Below, one piece after another: positions 26,047-34,526 of a stretch of DNA of 55,155 nucleotides. The notes beneath the pieces were generated by a model that worked only from the letters and a program-made list of their open reading frames with translations, was not told where the DNA came from and searched no databases. The position numbers and the translations under genes are program-made. Every line of letters begins with the position of its first letter. The first letter of the stretch is position 1. The stretch comes from Fidelibacterota bacterium (GTDB lineage Bacteria; Fidelibacterota; Marinisomatia; SCGC-AAA003-L08; GCA-2689995), in NCBI GenBank assembly GCA_002689995.1, contig NZIV01000081.1, positions 5,170 through 60,324 on the forward strand. The letters are read 5' to 3'.

Positions 26047-27966
26047 TTAATTTTCCCAAATAAGTTGTTTCGAGTGAGTTTTATGAAAACCTTTATCTGC
26101 ATTATTACCATTTCTTAAAACAAAATAACTATAATTTTTAAAAAAGTTTAATTTTTCTATTAATGGAAGTATTTGGATACTTGATTTTGAATATATAATT
26201 AAGTTTGTAATACTTTTTTGATTATTAAATGTATAAGCAAGGCAATGATTCTTTAAGTAAAATTTTCTTCCATTTAAAATTAAGTCATATTTAGTTGATA
26301 AATATTTATATTCAGATGGTAAATCTCCAATGATGATAGCTGGCCAGCTAGGGTTTATATTTTCATATTCGACAAAATCTAATTTTTTTGATTTAAAATG
26401 TTTTGTTATTTGACTCTTAATTTTTTCATTATTTTTCAGCTTAGAAGATATAACTATTTGTATATTTTTATAATAATAAATATCTTTTATTTTTATTTCT
26501 AATTCAGTTTCATGTAGTTTTCTCAAACAGCTGTTATTTTTATCTACTTCTATTTTAATAATATTATCATCTATTTTACTAAATATGTTTGTTTTGAATG
26601 ACTTTGTGAATAATAGGCTGTCTTGGATTTTTCCATTTTCATGATGAAATCTTAAAGGAATAAAAATTGGAAGGACCTTTTCAGGTTGGAGTATAGATAT
26701 AGATTTATCTGACTCAATTATCTCAAAAAAGGAATAATTTATTTCATTATTAAATCTTTCAGAAAAATAAAAGTCAAGACTGAAGTTTGGATTTATTTTC
26801 GAAAATAAATATTGATAAAATTTTAAATCATCTATTAATTTATTTTTATTCTTAGATAAAAATTCTTGAACCAAATTGATTAATTTATTTTTACCAAAAT
26901 AATCTTCAAGCGTAAATAGTAAGAATAAATAAGTTTGTATCTTGTATTGGTTATAAATGTTATCAGAAAATAAAATAAGATTTTGTGGGATTAAAGATTT
27001 TGAATGTGAATTTAAAATTTCTTTTCTAAATAAATTTGCAGATTTATAGCTTTTATCTAATAGTGGTATATATTCTAAAAAATATGCCTGAATGGCATAA
27101 ATCCAAAATATTTCTTTATTATTATATGGGTAAATATTATGTTTGAAATATTGATTGAATATCACTTCTTCCAGAGTTGTTTTTTGATTAAAAAATATTA
27201 ATGAATTTGATGAAAAAGAAAAATCTGATAAAATTAAATCAATTTTAGTATTTGGGAATGGTCCAAGTAAACTTTCTATTTTTTTAATTTTCTTAAAAAA
27301 TAATGTTATGAACTCATCTTTTTCAGTTTTATCTAATTCATTTGAATAAAGATTTAATAAAATATCATTGAATTGTGGTGTTTTGTTATAATTTTTAAGA
27401 AAGAATAAGTTTAGTTGTTTTAAGCTAATATTTGAAGAAATTTTATAGCTATTTTTTTTATCTTTTAATTTAATAATATTTTCATTACTTACAACACTCC
27501 AATCATTAGAAACTTGTAAATGAATTTCCAATTTAGTTGAACGTTCAATTCCCTTTGGATAATAAATCTCATCTGCATTTAATTGAATTAACTTATTATT
27601 TTTTATTTCTTTGAATAATGAATCTGAATTGGTTTGATACCGAACTGTTATTAATGCATCTTTTGGCTCCCAAATGTTTCTCTTAATTTTATAAGAGTAT
27701 TTAGACTTAGATTTTTTTGATATAATATATTCTTTAGGGACATCATCTATAGAGACTGATTTAACATTCAATTTAGCTGAAAGTGTAAATTCAAAATGAG
27801 GATTAGCTGTACATTTAAATTTATCAATGAATGTAGCACTTTTATTGTTAATATCAAAATTTACACCTAAAAAATGTTGAGATATTTCAGATGAAAAAGA
27901 AAAATAAATCAGGAGTAAAAATAAAATAATAATTTTTATCCTGGTCTTTTTAAGGTATTGATTCAT
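26047..27966 (-). CDS. Exported M1-aminopeptidase-like protein lacking catalytic residues
   Basis: 639 residues, signal peptide 1-26. The layout follows M1 peptidases: N-terminal beta domain with ADEIYYPKG and TKLEIHLQVSNDWSVVSNE, a FFKKIKKIESLLGPFPNTKIDLIL helix/strand before the active site, then the helix where HExxH is expected, and a later LFTLEDYFGKNKLINLVQEFL. But the HExxH position reads FNQYF (residues 270-274), and the downstream WLxEG position reads WIYAI (288-292), so zinc ligands and the catalytic glutamate are absent. It is probably a non-enzymatic binding or chaperone-like relative. It starts directly after the tldE-type stop with no gap. The M1 assignment comes from pattern only. 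Confidence 0.65.
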   Translation of the reverse strand: MNQYLKKTRIKIIILFLLLIYFSFSSEISQHFLGVNFDINNKSATFIDKFKCTANPHFEFTLSAKLNVKSVSIDDVPKEYIISKKSKSKYSYKIKRNIWEPKDALITVRYQTNSDSLFKEIKNNKLIQLNADEIYYPKGIERSTKLEIHLQVSNDWSVVSNENIIKLKDKKNSYKISSNISLKQLNLFFLKNYNKTPQFNDILLNLYSNELDKTEKDEFITLFFKKIKKIESLLGPFPNTKIDLILSDFSFSSNSLIFFNQKTTLEEVIFNQYFKHNIYPYNNKEIFWIYAIQAYFLEYIPLLDKSYKSANLFRKEILNSHSKSLIPQNLILFSDNIYNQYKIQTYLFLLFTLEDYFGKNKLINLVQEFLSKNKNKLIDDLKFYQYLFSKINPNFSLDFYFSERFNNEINYSFFEIIESDKSISILQPEKVLPIFIPLRFHHENGKIQDSLLFTKSFKTNIFSKIDDNIIKIEVDKNNSCLRKLHETELEIKIKDIYYYKNIQIVISSKLKNNEKIKSQITKHFKSKKLDFVEYENINPSWPAIIIGDLPSEYKYLSTKYDLILNGRKFYLKNHCLAYTFNNQKSITNLIIYSKSSIQILPLIEKLNFFKNYSYFVLRNGNNADKGFHKTHSKQLIWEN

Positions 27967-29289
27967 TTATAAGGTTAATTTAAAATCATCGACAATTACT
28001 CCAGGACATTTTACACCACCGAGAGATCTTCCACTATAGGTAGAAACATTAGGAATAATCTCATTTCTATCTGTAATGGCATAAAGATTATCACCAAAAA
28101 AATTGTAAAAACTATCATCAAATCTCATTTGCTCTATAGGAGCTTTAATTTCACCATCTTCTATCCAAAATGAAGCATACCTTGTCATTCCAGTGATTCT
28201 TCCATTTGGTTTATCACTCCAATTTAAATAGTGTAAGTTGGAAAGATAAATGCCAGTTCCAATTTCGTTAAGTATTTTTTCATTATTTAAATCACCCGGT
28301 TTAAATATTGGTGTTCTAAGTCCTTCACTTCCTTCTGCCTTATTACTTATTAGGTTATATTCTAAAGCTGTTCTAGACGAAATAAGAGTATTTGTTAATA
28401 TTCCAGAAGATATCAAGTCTAATTTGGTTGGTGATAATTCTCCATATGAGTTAAATCGTGTCATTAAACCCATACTGAAATCTTCTCTTAAGTTAAATTT
28501 AGGACTAAGAGATATTTTATTTTCTCTCATTTTACAAAAAGCACTAGATCCTTGTCTTATTGCACTTTCGCTTATACCTCCCCAATTAAACATATTAATA
28601 AAATCCGCAACTCCGGCAGGAGCGATAAAAGTCCTATATTTTCCTGGTTTTAATTTTAAACTAAAACCTCGCATTGAATGCAGTTTAGTAATTGAATTTT
28701 CAACAAAAGTCAAGTAGTCTTTCTGTTTCCACTCATTTCCCGCATAAGTTTCTTTAACCATTTTCTCTTCTTCTGTGATTAGTGAATAATCAAAAGAGTA
28801 GTTCTCCGTCTCAAACCAATGAAAAACATCTTTGCAATTAGCAATTCCTCTAAATATCTTACCTGATGCCCAAATACCCGAGCAATCTACACTCGAAAGA
28901 ACTGGTAAAATTGCATCTAATATTTCGTCATCTTCTAATAAGTTTCCATTAATAACTTCTCTACTTGAGTTTTCTGAACTTGGGTTTACAATAAATGGAT
29001 CCTCAGGGAGCTCATTTATATAATTTCTCATTTTTTTTAACTCATTATTTACTCTAAACAGATTTATATCGAAATCTTTTGTGAATGTAAATTCATGGGA
29101 AGCTTTTTTATTTCCAATAATTAATTCAAGGCTAATGCTTGCATTTATAACGTTAGTAGTTTGTCTAACTTTTGATTTATTTATTCTGATAAAATTACTT
29201 TCTTCTCCACTAAAAGATATTGTTAATAATTCATTAGATTTTAATTTTTTAAATATCATTTTAGTTAAATCTTTAAATAAGTTTTCCAT
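27967..29289 (-). CDS. TldE/PmbA-like subunit of a TldD/TldE-type protease
   Basis: 440 residues when started at ATG 29289 (MENLFKDLTKMI); the frame stays open further up inside the neighbouring gene, but GGAGG 8 bases before 29289 fixes the start there. Family features: C-terminal SGRSLGGVKCPGVIVDD, AYSFWIEDGEIKAPI-like ASFWIEDGEIKAPIEQMRF, and GRITGMTR. It has no HExxxH, as expected for the non-catalytic TldE half. With TldD these proteins cut unfolded or modified peptides (microcin, antitoxin and RiPP maturation in known cases). One base separates it from the TldD gene. Confidence 0.88.
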   Translation of the reverse strand: MENLFKDLTKMIFKKLKSNELLTISFSGEESNFIRINKSKVRQTTNVINASISLELIIGNKKASHEFTFTKDFDINLFRVNNELKKMRNYINELPEDPFIVNPSSENSSREVINGNLLEDDEILDAILPVLSSVDCSGIWASGKIFRGIANCKDVFHWFETENYSFDYSLITEEEKMVKETYAGNEWKQKDYLTFVENSITKLHSMRGFSLKLKPGKYRTFIAPAGVADFINMFNWGGISESAIRQGSSAFCKMRENKISLSPKFNLREDFSMGLMTRFNSYGELSPTKLDLISSGILTNTLISSRTALEYNLISNKAEGSEGLRTPIFKPGDLNNEKILNEIGTGIYLSNLHYLNWSDKPNGRITGMTRYASFWIEDGEIKAPIEQMRFDDSFYNFFGDNLYAITDRNEIIPNVSTYSGRSLGGVKCPGVIVDDFKLTL

Positions 29290-29290
29290 A

Positions 29291-30730
29291 TTAAATTCCT
29301 CCGAAAACATCAATTTTTTCAAAGTGGCAAACGGGGGATGCGTGTCCAACTCGAATAATTTGATTTGGTTCACCCTTACCGCAATATGGAGTGCCGTATA
29401 TTTTAAATGTAGAACCATCACCTACATTTTTTAGATTATTCCAAAATGGAGTAGTTATACCTCTATAATTTGGATTGCGGAGAGTTTTAGTTAATTGCCC
29501 ATTTTCAATTAATTTAGCGTATTCACAGCCAAATTGAAATTTATTTCTATAATCATCAATAGACCATGATTTATTAGCTTTCATATAAACACCATATTCA
29601 ATACTCGAAATAATTGATTCAAATGTGGAGTCCCCAGGTTCGAGGTTTAAATTAGCCATCCTATCAATTGGTGCTCTATTCCAAGATGATGATCTAAAAT
29701 TAGCAACTGTGCCTTTATTTGATCTGAAATTACTCTCTGTACCACCAAGTCCTTTCTGTAAAATTCCATCTTTTATTAGATAGTCTCTTTCAGCTTTCAA
29801 ACCACTATCATCAAATTTATAGGATGCATATTGATTTTTTATTGTTGGATCAAAAGTAACATTCATCTTTTCAGATCCATATTTTAGAGTTCCAAAATCA
29901 TCTAACTTAACAAAACTCCAGCCAGCATAATTTCTTTCATCACCTAAGATTCTATCAATTTCTAATGGATGTCCGATTGATTCATGTATTTGCAGCATCA
30001 TCTGATCTGGTGCTAAAACTAAATCCATGTTATCTGTAGGGCATTCTTCTGCAAATAAAAGTTCATCAGCTTCTTCTCCAATTTTTATACATCTATTTTC
30101 AACATCAACTTCAGTCAAAAACTCTGTACCTATTTGGTAGGATCTAGCAAGCATACCATGATCAGTTCTTTTTTGAATTACTCCATTATGTTGTCCCGTA
30201 GCAGAAAAATCTAAAGATATTAATTGAAAGTCTTGTTCAATATTACTACCATTACTACATAAATATTTATGCTGAGAATCAACTAGCATTGCAAAGCCAG
30301 TAGAACATATTATTCGTTTAGAATGTTTTAAGTACTTATCTGAGGAAATAAGAATTTTACTTATTTCAGGAATGGAAATATCTTTAATTATATTTATAGC
30401 ATTTGATTTGTAATTACCAATACTTTTAGGTCTAACTGATTGGTCAAATTTATTTAATGAAAATTTAGATGCATCAAAAGCTAATTTTTCAGCTTTTAAA
30501 AGAGCCTTCTGTAATCCACTAGTACTTAATTCTGTAGTAGCAGAATATCCGAACTGACCATTCATCAATACTTCCACCATTACACCATGCGAAGTGCTGA
30601 TATTTATTCCTTCTGGATTTCCGTCTCTAGAAACTATGGTATTAGTGGATTCATAAACTTCTCTCAATCCAAACCAGTCTGCAGAAGTTTTTAAATTATT
30701 TTTTATATTTTTTAAATTAAATGAATTCAA
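29291..30730 (-). CDS. TldD-like zinc metalloprotease subunit
   Basis: 479 residues. The family zinc motif HExxxH is HESIGH at residues 249-254, and the third ligand is likely the Cys in YCGKGEPNQIIRVGHASP near the C-terminus. Other signatures: GLGGTESNFRSNKGTVANFRSSSWNRAPIDRMANL and the GYSATTELSTSGL N-terminal domain. Catalytic partner of the following TldE-like protein; no modified-peptide precursor gene is seen nearby, so the substrate is unknown. First gene of a three-gene minus-strand operon diverging from the TetR regulator; the 173-base gap between them contains an operator palindrome. Confidence 0.93.
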   Translation of the reverse strand: MNSFNLKNIKNNLKTSADWFGLREVYESTNTIVSRDGNPEGINISTSHGVMVEVLMNGQFGYSATTELSTSGLQKALLKAEKLAFDASKFSLNKFDQSVRPKSIGNYKSNAINIIKDISIPEISKILISSDKYLKHSKRIICSTGFAMLVDSQHKYLCSNGSNIEQDFQLISLDFSATGQHNGVIQKRTDHGMLARSYQIGTEFLTEVDVENRCIKIGEEADELLFAEECPTDNMDLVLAPDQMMLQIHESIGHPLEIDRILGDERNYAGWSFVKLDDFGTLKYGSEKMNVTFDPTIKNQYASYKFDDSGLKAERDYLIKDGILQKGLGGTESNFRSNKGTVANFRSSSWNRAPIDRMANLNLEPGDSTFESIISSIEYGVYMKANKSWSIDDYRNKFQFGCEYAKLIENGQLTKTLRNPNYRGITTPFWNNLKNVGDGSTFKIYGTPYCGKGEPNQIIRVGHASPVCHFEKIDVFGGI

Positions 30731-30877
30731 TGTTATCCTTAGAAAATTTTTAATAAAAGATATTTTAAACAGAAAATAGTGATATAAATTACTATTAAAA
30801 CTTCTTTTATTTAATTATACAAAATTTATTCATATAATAAAACATTACTAAATTTTATAAAATTTGTTTTAAATTAA

Positions 30878-30891
30878 ACCGACTAGTCGGT
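30878..30891. promoter_or_regulatory. Perfect 14-bp palindrome, probable TetR operator
   Basis: ACCGACTAGTCGGT is its own reverse complement and stands out as GC-rich in a 75-80 percent AT spacer. It is followed by CGG, so the half-site CGGTCGG is partly repeated. It ends 12 bases before the ATG of the TetR regulator, covering the ribosome-binding area. Palindromes of this GACTAGTC/GACCGGTC kind are typical for TetR-family fatty-acid regulators, so autorepression of the regulator and the fad operon behind it is likely. A TATAAA at 30856-30861 could be the -10 box just upstream. Confidence 0.75.
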
Positions 30892-30903
30892 CGGAAACTT
30901 TAT

Positions 30904-31503
30904 ATGTCAGATAAATTTTTACAAAAAAAAGAAAAAATATTAGAATCTGCCTTGCAAATATTTGTCACTAAAGGTTATTCAGATGCAAGAATTGATGATA
31001 TAGTTGAACTTTCAGGGATGAGTAAGGGTGCAATTTATTATCATTATAAAAGCAAAAAAGATTTATTTCTATCTTTAATTGATCACTGGGAAACACATGC
31101 GTTTCCAGATTTTTATGAGAAAAATAAAAATGGAATATCCTCCAGTAAAATTTTAAGGTCATTTGCTCAAGCGGTTGCTGATATTTTTGAAAGAAGAAAG
31201 TATGTTTTTTTAGCAGAAGTAGAATTTTGGGCTCTCGCAAATAGAGATATTGATGTTTTAAATAGAACTAAAAAATTATATCAAAAAATATTAATTTTAT
31301 TTGAAAAAGTATTAATTAAGGGTATTGAATCTGGTGAATTTAAAAATTTAAATCCTAGAATGGCAGCAATTGCAATAATGACTACACTTCAAGGTGTTAA
31401 TTGGTTTTGTATTTTTGACCATAAAGATTTTACAGCAAGAGAATATCTGATGGAAGTAACCGAGTTTATGATTCATGGATTTATTACAAAATCATCATCC
31501 TAA
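30904..31503 (+). CDS. TetR/AcrR family transcriptional regulator of fatty-acid degradation
   Basis: 199 residues. The N-terminal helix-turn-helix ALQIFVTKGYSDARIDDIVELSGMSKGAIYYHYKSKKDLFL is textbook TetR; the C-terminal ligand domain (about 70-199) fits the FadR/YsiA-like size. It heads an operon with acyl-CoA dehydrogenase, thiolase and a hydroxyacyl-CoA dehydrogenase/hydratase and lies beside a perfect palindrome, so it most likely represses beta-oxidation genes and is released by long-chain acyl-CoA, as Bacillus FadR does (inference by analogy). Confidence 0.9.
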   Translation: MSDKFLQKKEKILESALQIFVTKGYSDARIDDIVELSGMSKGAIYYHYKSKKDLFLSLIDHWETHAFPDFYEKNKNGISSSKILRSFAQAVADIFERRKYVFLAEVEFWALANRDIDVLNRTKKLYQKILILFEKVLIKGIESGEFKNLNPRMAAIAIMTTLQGVNWFCIFDHKDFTAREYLMEVTEFMIHGFITKSSS

Positions 31504-31525
31504 GATTTGATTTAAAGGAGAAAAA

Positions 31526-33382
31526 ATGACAACATTTTCAGAAATATACAAAATAGCAGATCCAAATGGAGAAATGACATCAATAGATTTAAAATCTCTA
31601 AATGGAGTTGGAGGTTCTTTTTTAACCGTCCAAGTTGATGAGGGGAGAGTATTCGCTAGAGAGCAGTTTAGTGAAGAGCATAAGATGTTTGCACAAGCAG
31701 CTGTTGAATTTGGTGAATCTCGAATTAAACCGAATAGAGAAGCCTTAAATGTATTAAATAAGAGCTTATCATTGGAAATATTCAAAGAAATGGGAGAACT
31801 AGGTTTTCTCGCAATAGACGTTCCTGAAGATTATGAAGGTTTAGGTTTAGATAAAACAACAGCTTGCCTTGTTGTCGAATCGTTAAGTTCAGGTCGTAAT
31901 GCTTCTATTCTGGTAACAATGTCTGCACATACAGGAATAGCACTATTGCCAATCATTTGGTACGGTAGTGAAAAACAAAAAAAGAAGTATTTACCTAAGA
32001 TGGGTTCTGGTGAATGGATGGGTGCCTATGCTCTTACTGAACCAGGAGCAGGTTCTGATGCTTTGTCAGGTAAAATGACAGCAGAATTAAATGAATCTGG
32101 CTCTCACTACATACTTAATGGAACAAAAATATATATCACTAATGGAGCTTGGGCAGATATAGTTGTAACATTTGCTAAAACTGGAATAAATGAATATACC
32201 TCATTTATTGTTGAGAAAGATTTCCCTGGTTTTATTGTTGGAGCTGAAGAAAACAAAATGGGAATTAAAGGTTCTTCAACTGTTACTTTATTTTTTGAAA
32301 ATTGTGAAGTACCTGTAGAAAATGTTATAGGTAAAATTGGTCAAGGTGGAGCAATTGCCTTTAATGTTCTATATGTAGGCCGATACAAATTGGGTGTTGT
32401 TACTGCTGGAGGTGCTAAGTATGCGATAGAAAGTGCATATGAATTTGGAAAAGAAAGAGAACAATTTAATAGACCAATTACTGAATTTGGAATGATTCAG
32501 AAAAAATTTGCTAATATGGTAATTAATGCATGGGAAGCTGATTGCTTGAATTATATGACTTCAGGATCAATTGATAATCAACTTGATACTCTAGATAGAA
32601 ATTCGTCTGATTATTTTGATAGAGTTCAATCGGCTATTGAAGATCATGGAATTGAAGCTTCAATTTGTAAAATTGTCGGCAGTGAAACATTACAGAAAAC
32701 AACAGATGAAGCTTTACAAATATTTGGAGGTGCTGGATTTATAGAAGAATATCCATTTGCAGCAATGTACAGAGATGAGAGAATAAATAGAATTTATGAA
32801 GGTACAAATGAAATAAATAGAATGATAATAGGTGGCTATACTTTGAAAAAAGCAATCAATGAAGAGATACCAATTAGAAATATGATTTTAAAAAGAAAAG
32901 TTCAATGGAATCCCGAATTAAATATTAATAAAAATTCTAAGGTATTAATGGAGGCTAAAGTAACTGAATATTCTCGTTCATTATTATTAATGATTTTAGA
33001 TGATTTGATTTTAACTGAAGGTCAAGACCTTAAAAGTGAGCAATGGATTCTTGAACCTTTAGCAAATATGGTTATCGCATTTTCAATAATGGATACCGGA
33101 GTTAAGCGTTATTTGCAACTCAAACCAAATACAAAATTAAACATGGAAATGCTTGAAGTATTGAAGGTTTCAATAGCAGAAAAATCTAAAGAATTAAATG
33201 CAATTGCTGAAGACATTTGGAGTTATATTTATAAAGAAGATGTAGCGAAAGAGAAAGTAAGCATCGCTAAACAATATTATTTAAAGTTGAATTACAATCC
33301 TAATATTATTTCTGGTAAAAAGAAAATTATGGACAAAGTAAATCAATATGGTAAATATTATTTAGATAAGGAGGAAATTTAA
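31526..33382 (+). CDS. fadE: Acyl-CoA dehydrogenase, long form (FadE/VLCAD-like)
   Basis: 618 residues: an acyl-CoA dehydrogenase core of about 400 plus a C-terminal helical extension like that of VLCAD and Bacillus FadE. Signatures: MGAYALTEPGAGSDALSG, YILNGTKIYITNGAWAD, ALQIFGGAGFIEEYPFAAMYRDERINRIYEGTNEINRM with the catalytic Glu in YEGT. Catalyses the first, FAD-dependent step of beta-oxidation. A good ribosome-binding site (AAAGGAG) precedes the ATG. The stop overlaps the next start (TAATG). Confidence 0.95.
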   Translation: MTTFSEIYKIADPNGEMTSIDLKSLNGVGGSFLTVQVDEGRVFAREQFSEEHKMFAQAAVEFGESRIKPNREALNVLNKSLSLEIFKEMGELGFLAIDVPEDYEGLGLDKTTACLVVESLSSGRNASILVTMSAHTGIALLPIIWYGSEKQKKKYLPKMGSGEWMGAYALTEPGAGSDALSGKMTAELNESGSHYILNGTKIYITNGAWADIVVTFAKTGINEYTSFIVEKDFPGFIVGAEENKMGIKGSSTVTLFFENCEVPVENVIGKIGQGGAIAFNVLYVGRYKLGVVTAGGAKYAIESAYEFGKEREQFNRPITEFGMIQKKFANMVINAWEADCLNYMTSGSIDNQLDTLDRNSSDYFDRVQSAIEDHGIEASICKIVGSETLQKTTDEALQIFGGAGFIEEYPFAAMYRDERINRIYEGTNEINRMIIGGYTLKKAINEEIPIRNMILKRKVQWNPELNINKNSKVLMEAKVTEYSRSLLLMILDDLILTEGQDLKSEQWILEPLANMVIAFSIMDTGVKRYLQLKPNTKLNMEMLEVLKVSIAEKSKELNAIAEDIWSYIYKEDVAKEKVSIAKQYYLKLNYNPNIISGKKKIMDKVNQYGKYYLDKEEI

Positions 33383-34515
33383 TGAGTGAAAGATACTCTA
33401 TCATAATCGATGGTGTTAGAAGTCCTATTGGATTAAAAAATGGTAAAATGCTAGGAATTCTACCTGATGAATTATCTTCGCAGGTTATCAAAAATCTTTT
33501 GCAGAGAAATCAAAACCTTGAATCTAAACTTATTGAAGATTTAATTTTAGGCTGTGCATTTCCAGAAGGACCACAAGGCATGTTAATGGCTAGGGGGGTA
33601 GAGATTTTAGCAGGTATGCCAATTGAATCAGCAGCAAAAATTGTTAACAGATTTTGTGGTTCCTCTATGGATTCAGTTCATCAAGTTAGCCAGGCTATCC
33701 ATGCAGGAGATATTGATGCAGGTATTGCAGCAGGTGTTGAAGATATGTTTAGTGTTCCTATGGGAGGATTTAATCCAAGCTTTAATCCTGAATTATTTGA
33801 AAAAGAATACTATATAGGAATGGGTGAGACAGCAGAGAATCTTGCATCAGAAATGGGTATTTCTAGAAAAGAGCAAGAAGAATTTTCAGTTCAATCACAT
33901 GAAAAAGCCTTAAATGCGATTAACAATGGTAGATTTGATAATGAAATTGTTCCTATAAATAATAATGGAGTTGAAATCAAGAAAGATGAAGGACCTCGTG
34001 AACCAAATTTAGAAAAAATAAAATCACTAGAACCAGCATTTGATGAAAATGGTTCAATTACCGCTGCAACATCAAGTCCAGTTTCAATCGGTGCCTCTGC
34101 ATTATTAATTACAAGTAACACGCTCGCTGATAAAATTGGATCTAAAAGAAAGTTTAAAATTAGAGCTAGAGCGATTGCTGGCGTAGATTGGAAAACAATG
34201 GGTCAAGGACCTTTACCTGCCACAGAAAAAGCTCTTAAAAAAGCAGGGATGAAATTAGAAGATATAGATGCTATCGAATTAAATGAAGCTTTTGCAGCTC
34301 AATCATTATATGTAATTCACAAAGGTGGTTGGAATTTGAATAAAATCAATATTAATGGTGGAGCTATTTCATTAGGTCATCCATTAGGATGTTCTGGAGC
34401 AAGAATAATCGTCACTCTTATGAATGTAATGGAGCAAAATAATTTGACAATAGGATTAGCAACTATGTGTATTGGTACAGGGCAAGGTATTGCGACAATT
34501 ATTGAGAGAATTTAG
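33382..34515 (+). CDS. fadA: Acetyl-CoA acyltransferase (3-ketoacyl-CoA thiolase)
   Basis: 377 residues with all thiolase active-site elements: nucleophilic Cys in NRFCGSSMDSVHQ, His in GGAISLGHPLGCSGAR, and the second Cys in MCIGTGQG. Performs the thiolytic cleavage that ends each beta-oxidation round. Preceded by GGAGG and translationally coupled to fadE by TAATG; the dehydrogenase/hydratase partner follows after 11 bases. The order E-A-N behind a TetR regulator is the same set as the Bacillus fadNAE operon in a different order. Confidence 0.95.
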   Translation: MSERYSIIIDGVRSPIGLKNGKMLGILPDELSSQVIKNLLQRNQNLESKLIEDLILGCAFPEGPQGMLMARGVEILAGMPIESAAKIVNRFCGSSMDSVHQVSQAIHAGDIDAGIAAGVEDMFSVPMGGFNPSFNPELFEKEYYIGMGETAENLASEMGISRKEQEEFSVQSHEKALNAINNGRFDNEIVPINNNGVEIKKDEGPREPNLEKIKSLEPAFDENGSITAATSSPVSIGASALLITSNTLADKIGSKRKFKIRARAIAGVDWKTMGQGPLPATEKALKKAGMKLEDIDAIELNEAFAAQSLYVIHKGGWNLNKININGGAISLGHPLGCSGARIIVTLMNVMEQNNLTIGLATMCIGTGQGIATIIERI

Positions 34516-34526
34516 AAGAGGACATT

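Noticed and set aside
28250-28717. 155-codon open frame on the plus strand
   Set aside because: Antisense shadow of the TldE-like gene, without ribosome-binding site or recognisable protein features.
29290-29421. Upstream extension of the TldE-like gene
   Set aside because: The extra 44 residues lie inside the tldD coding region and are not family-like; GGAGG fixes ATG 29289.
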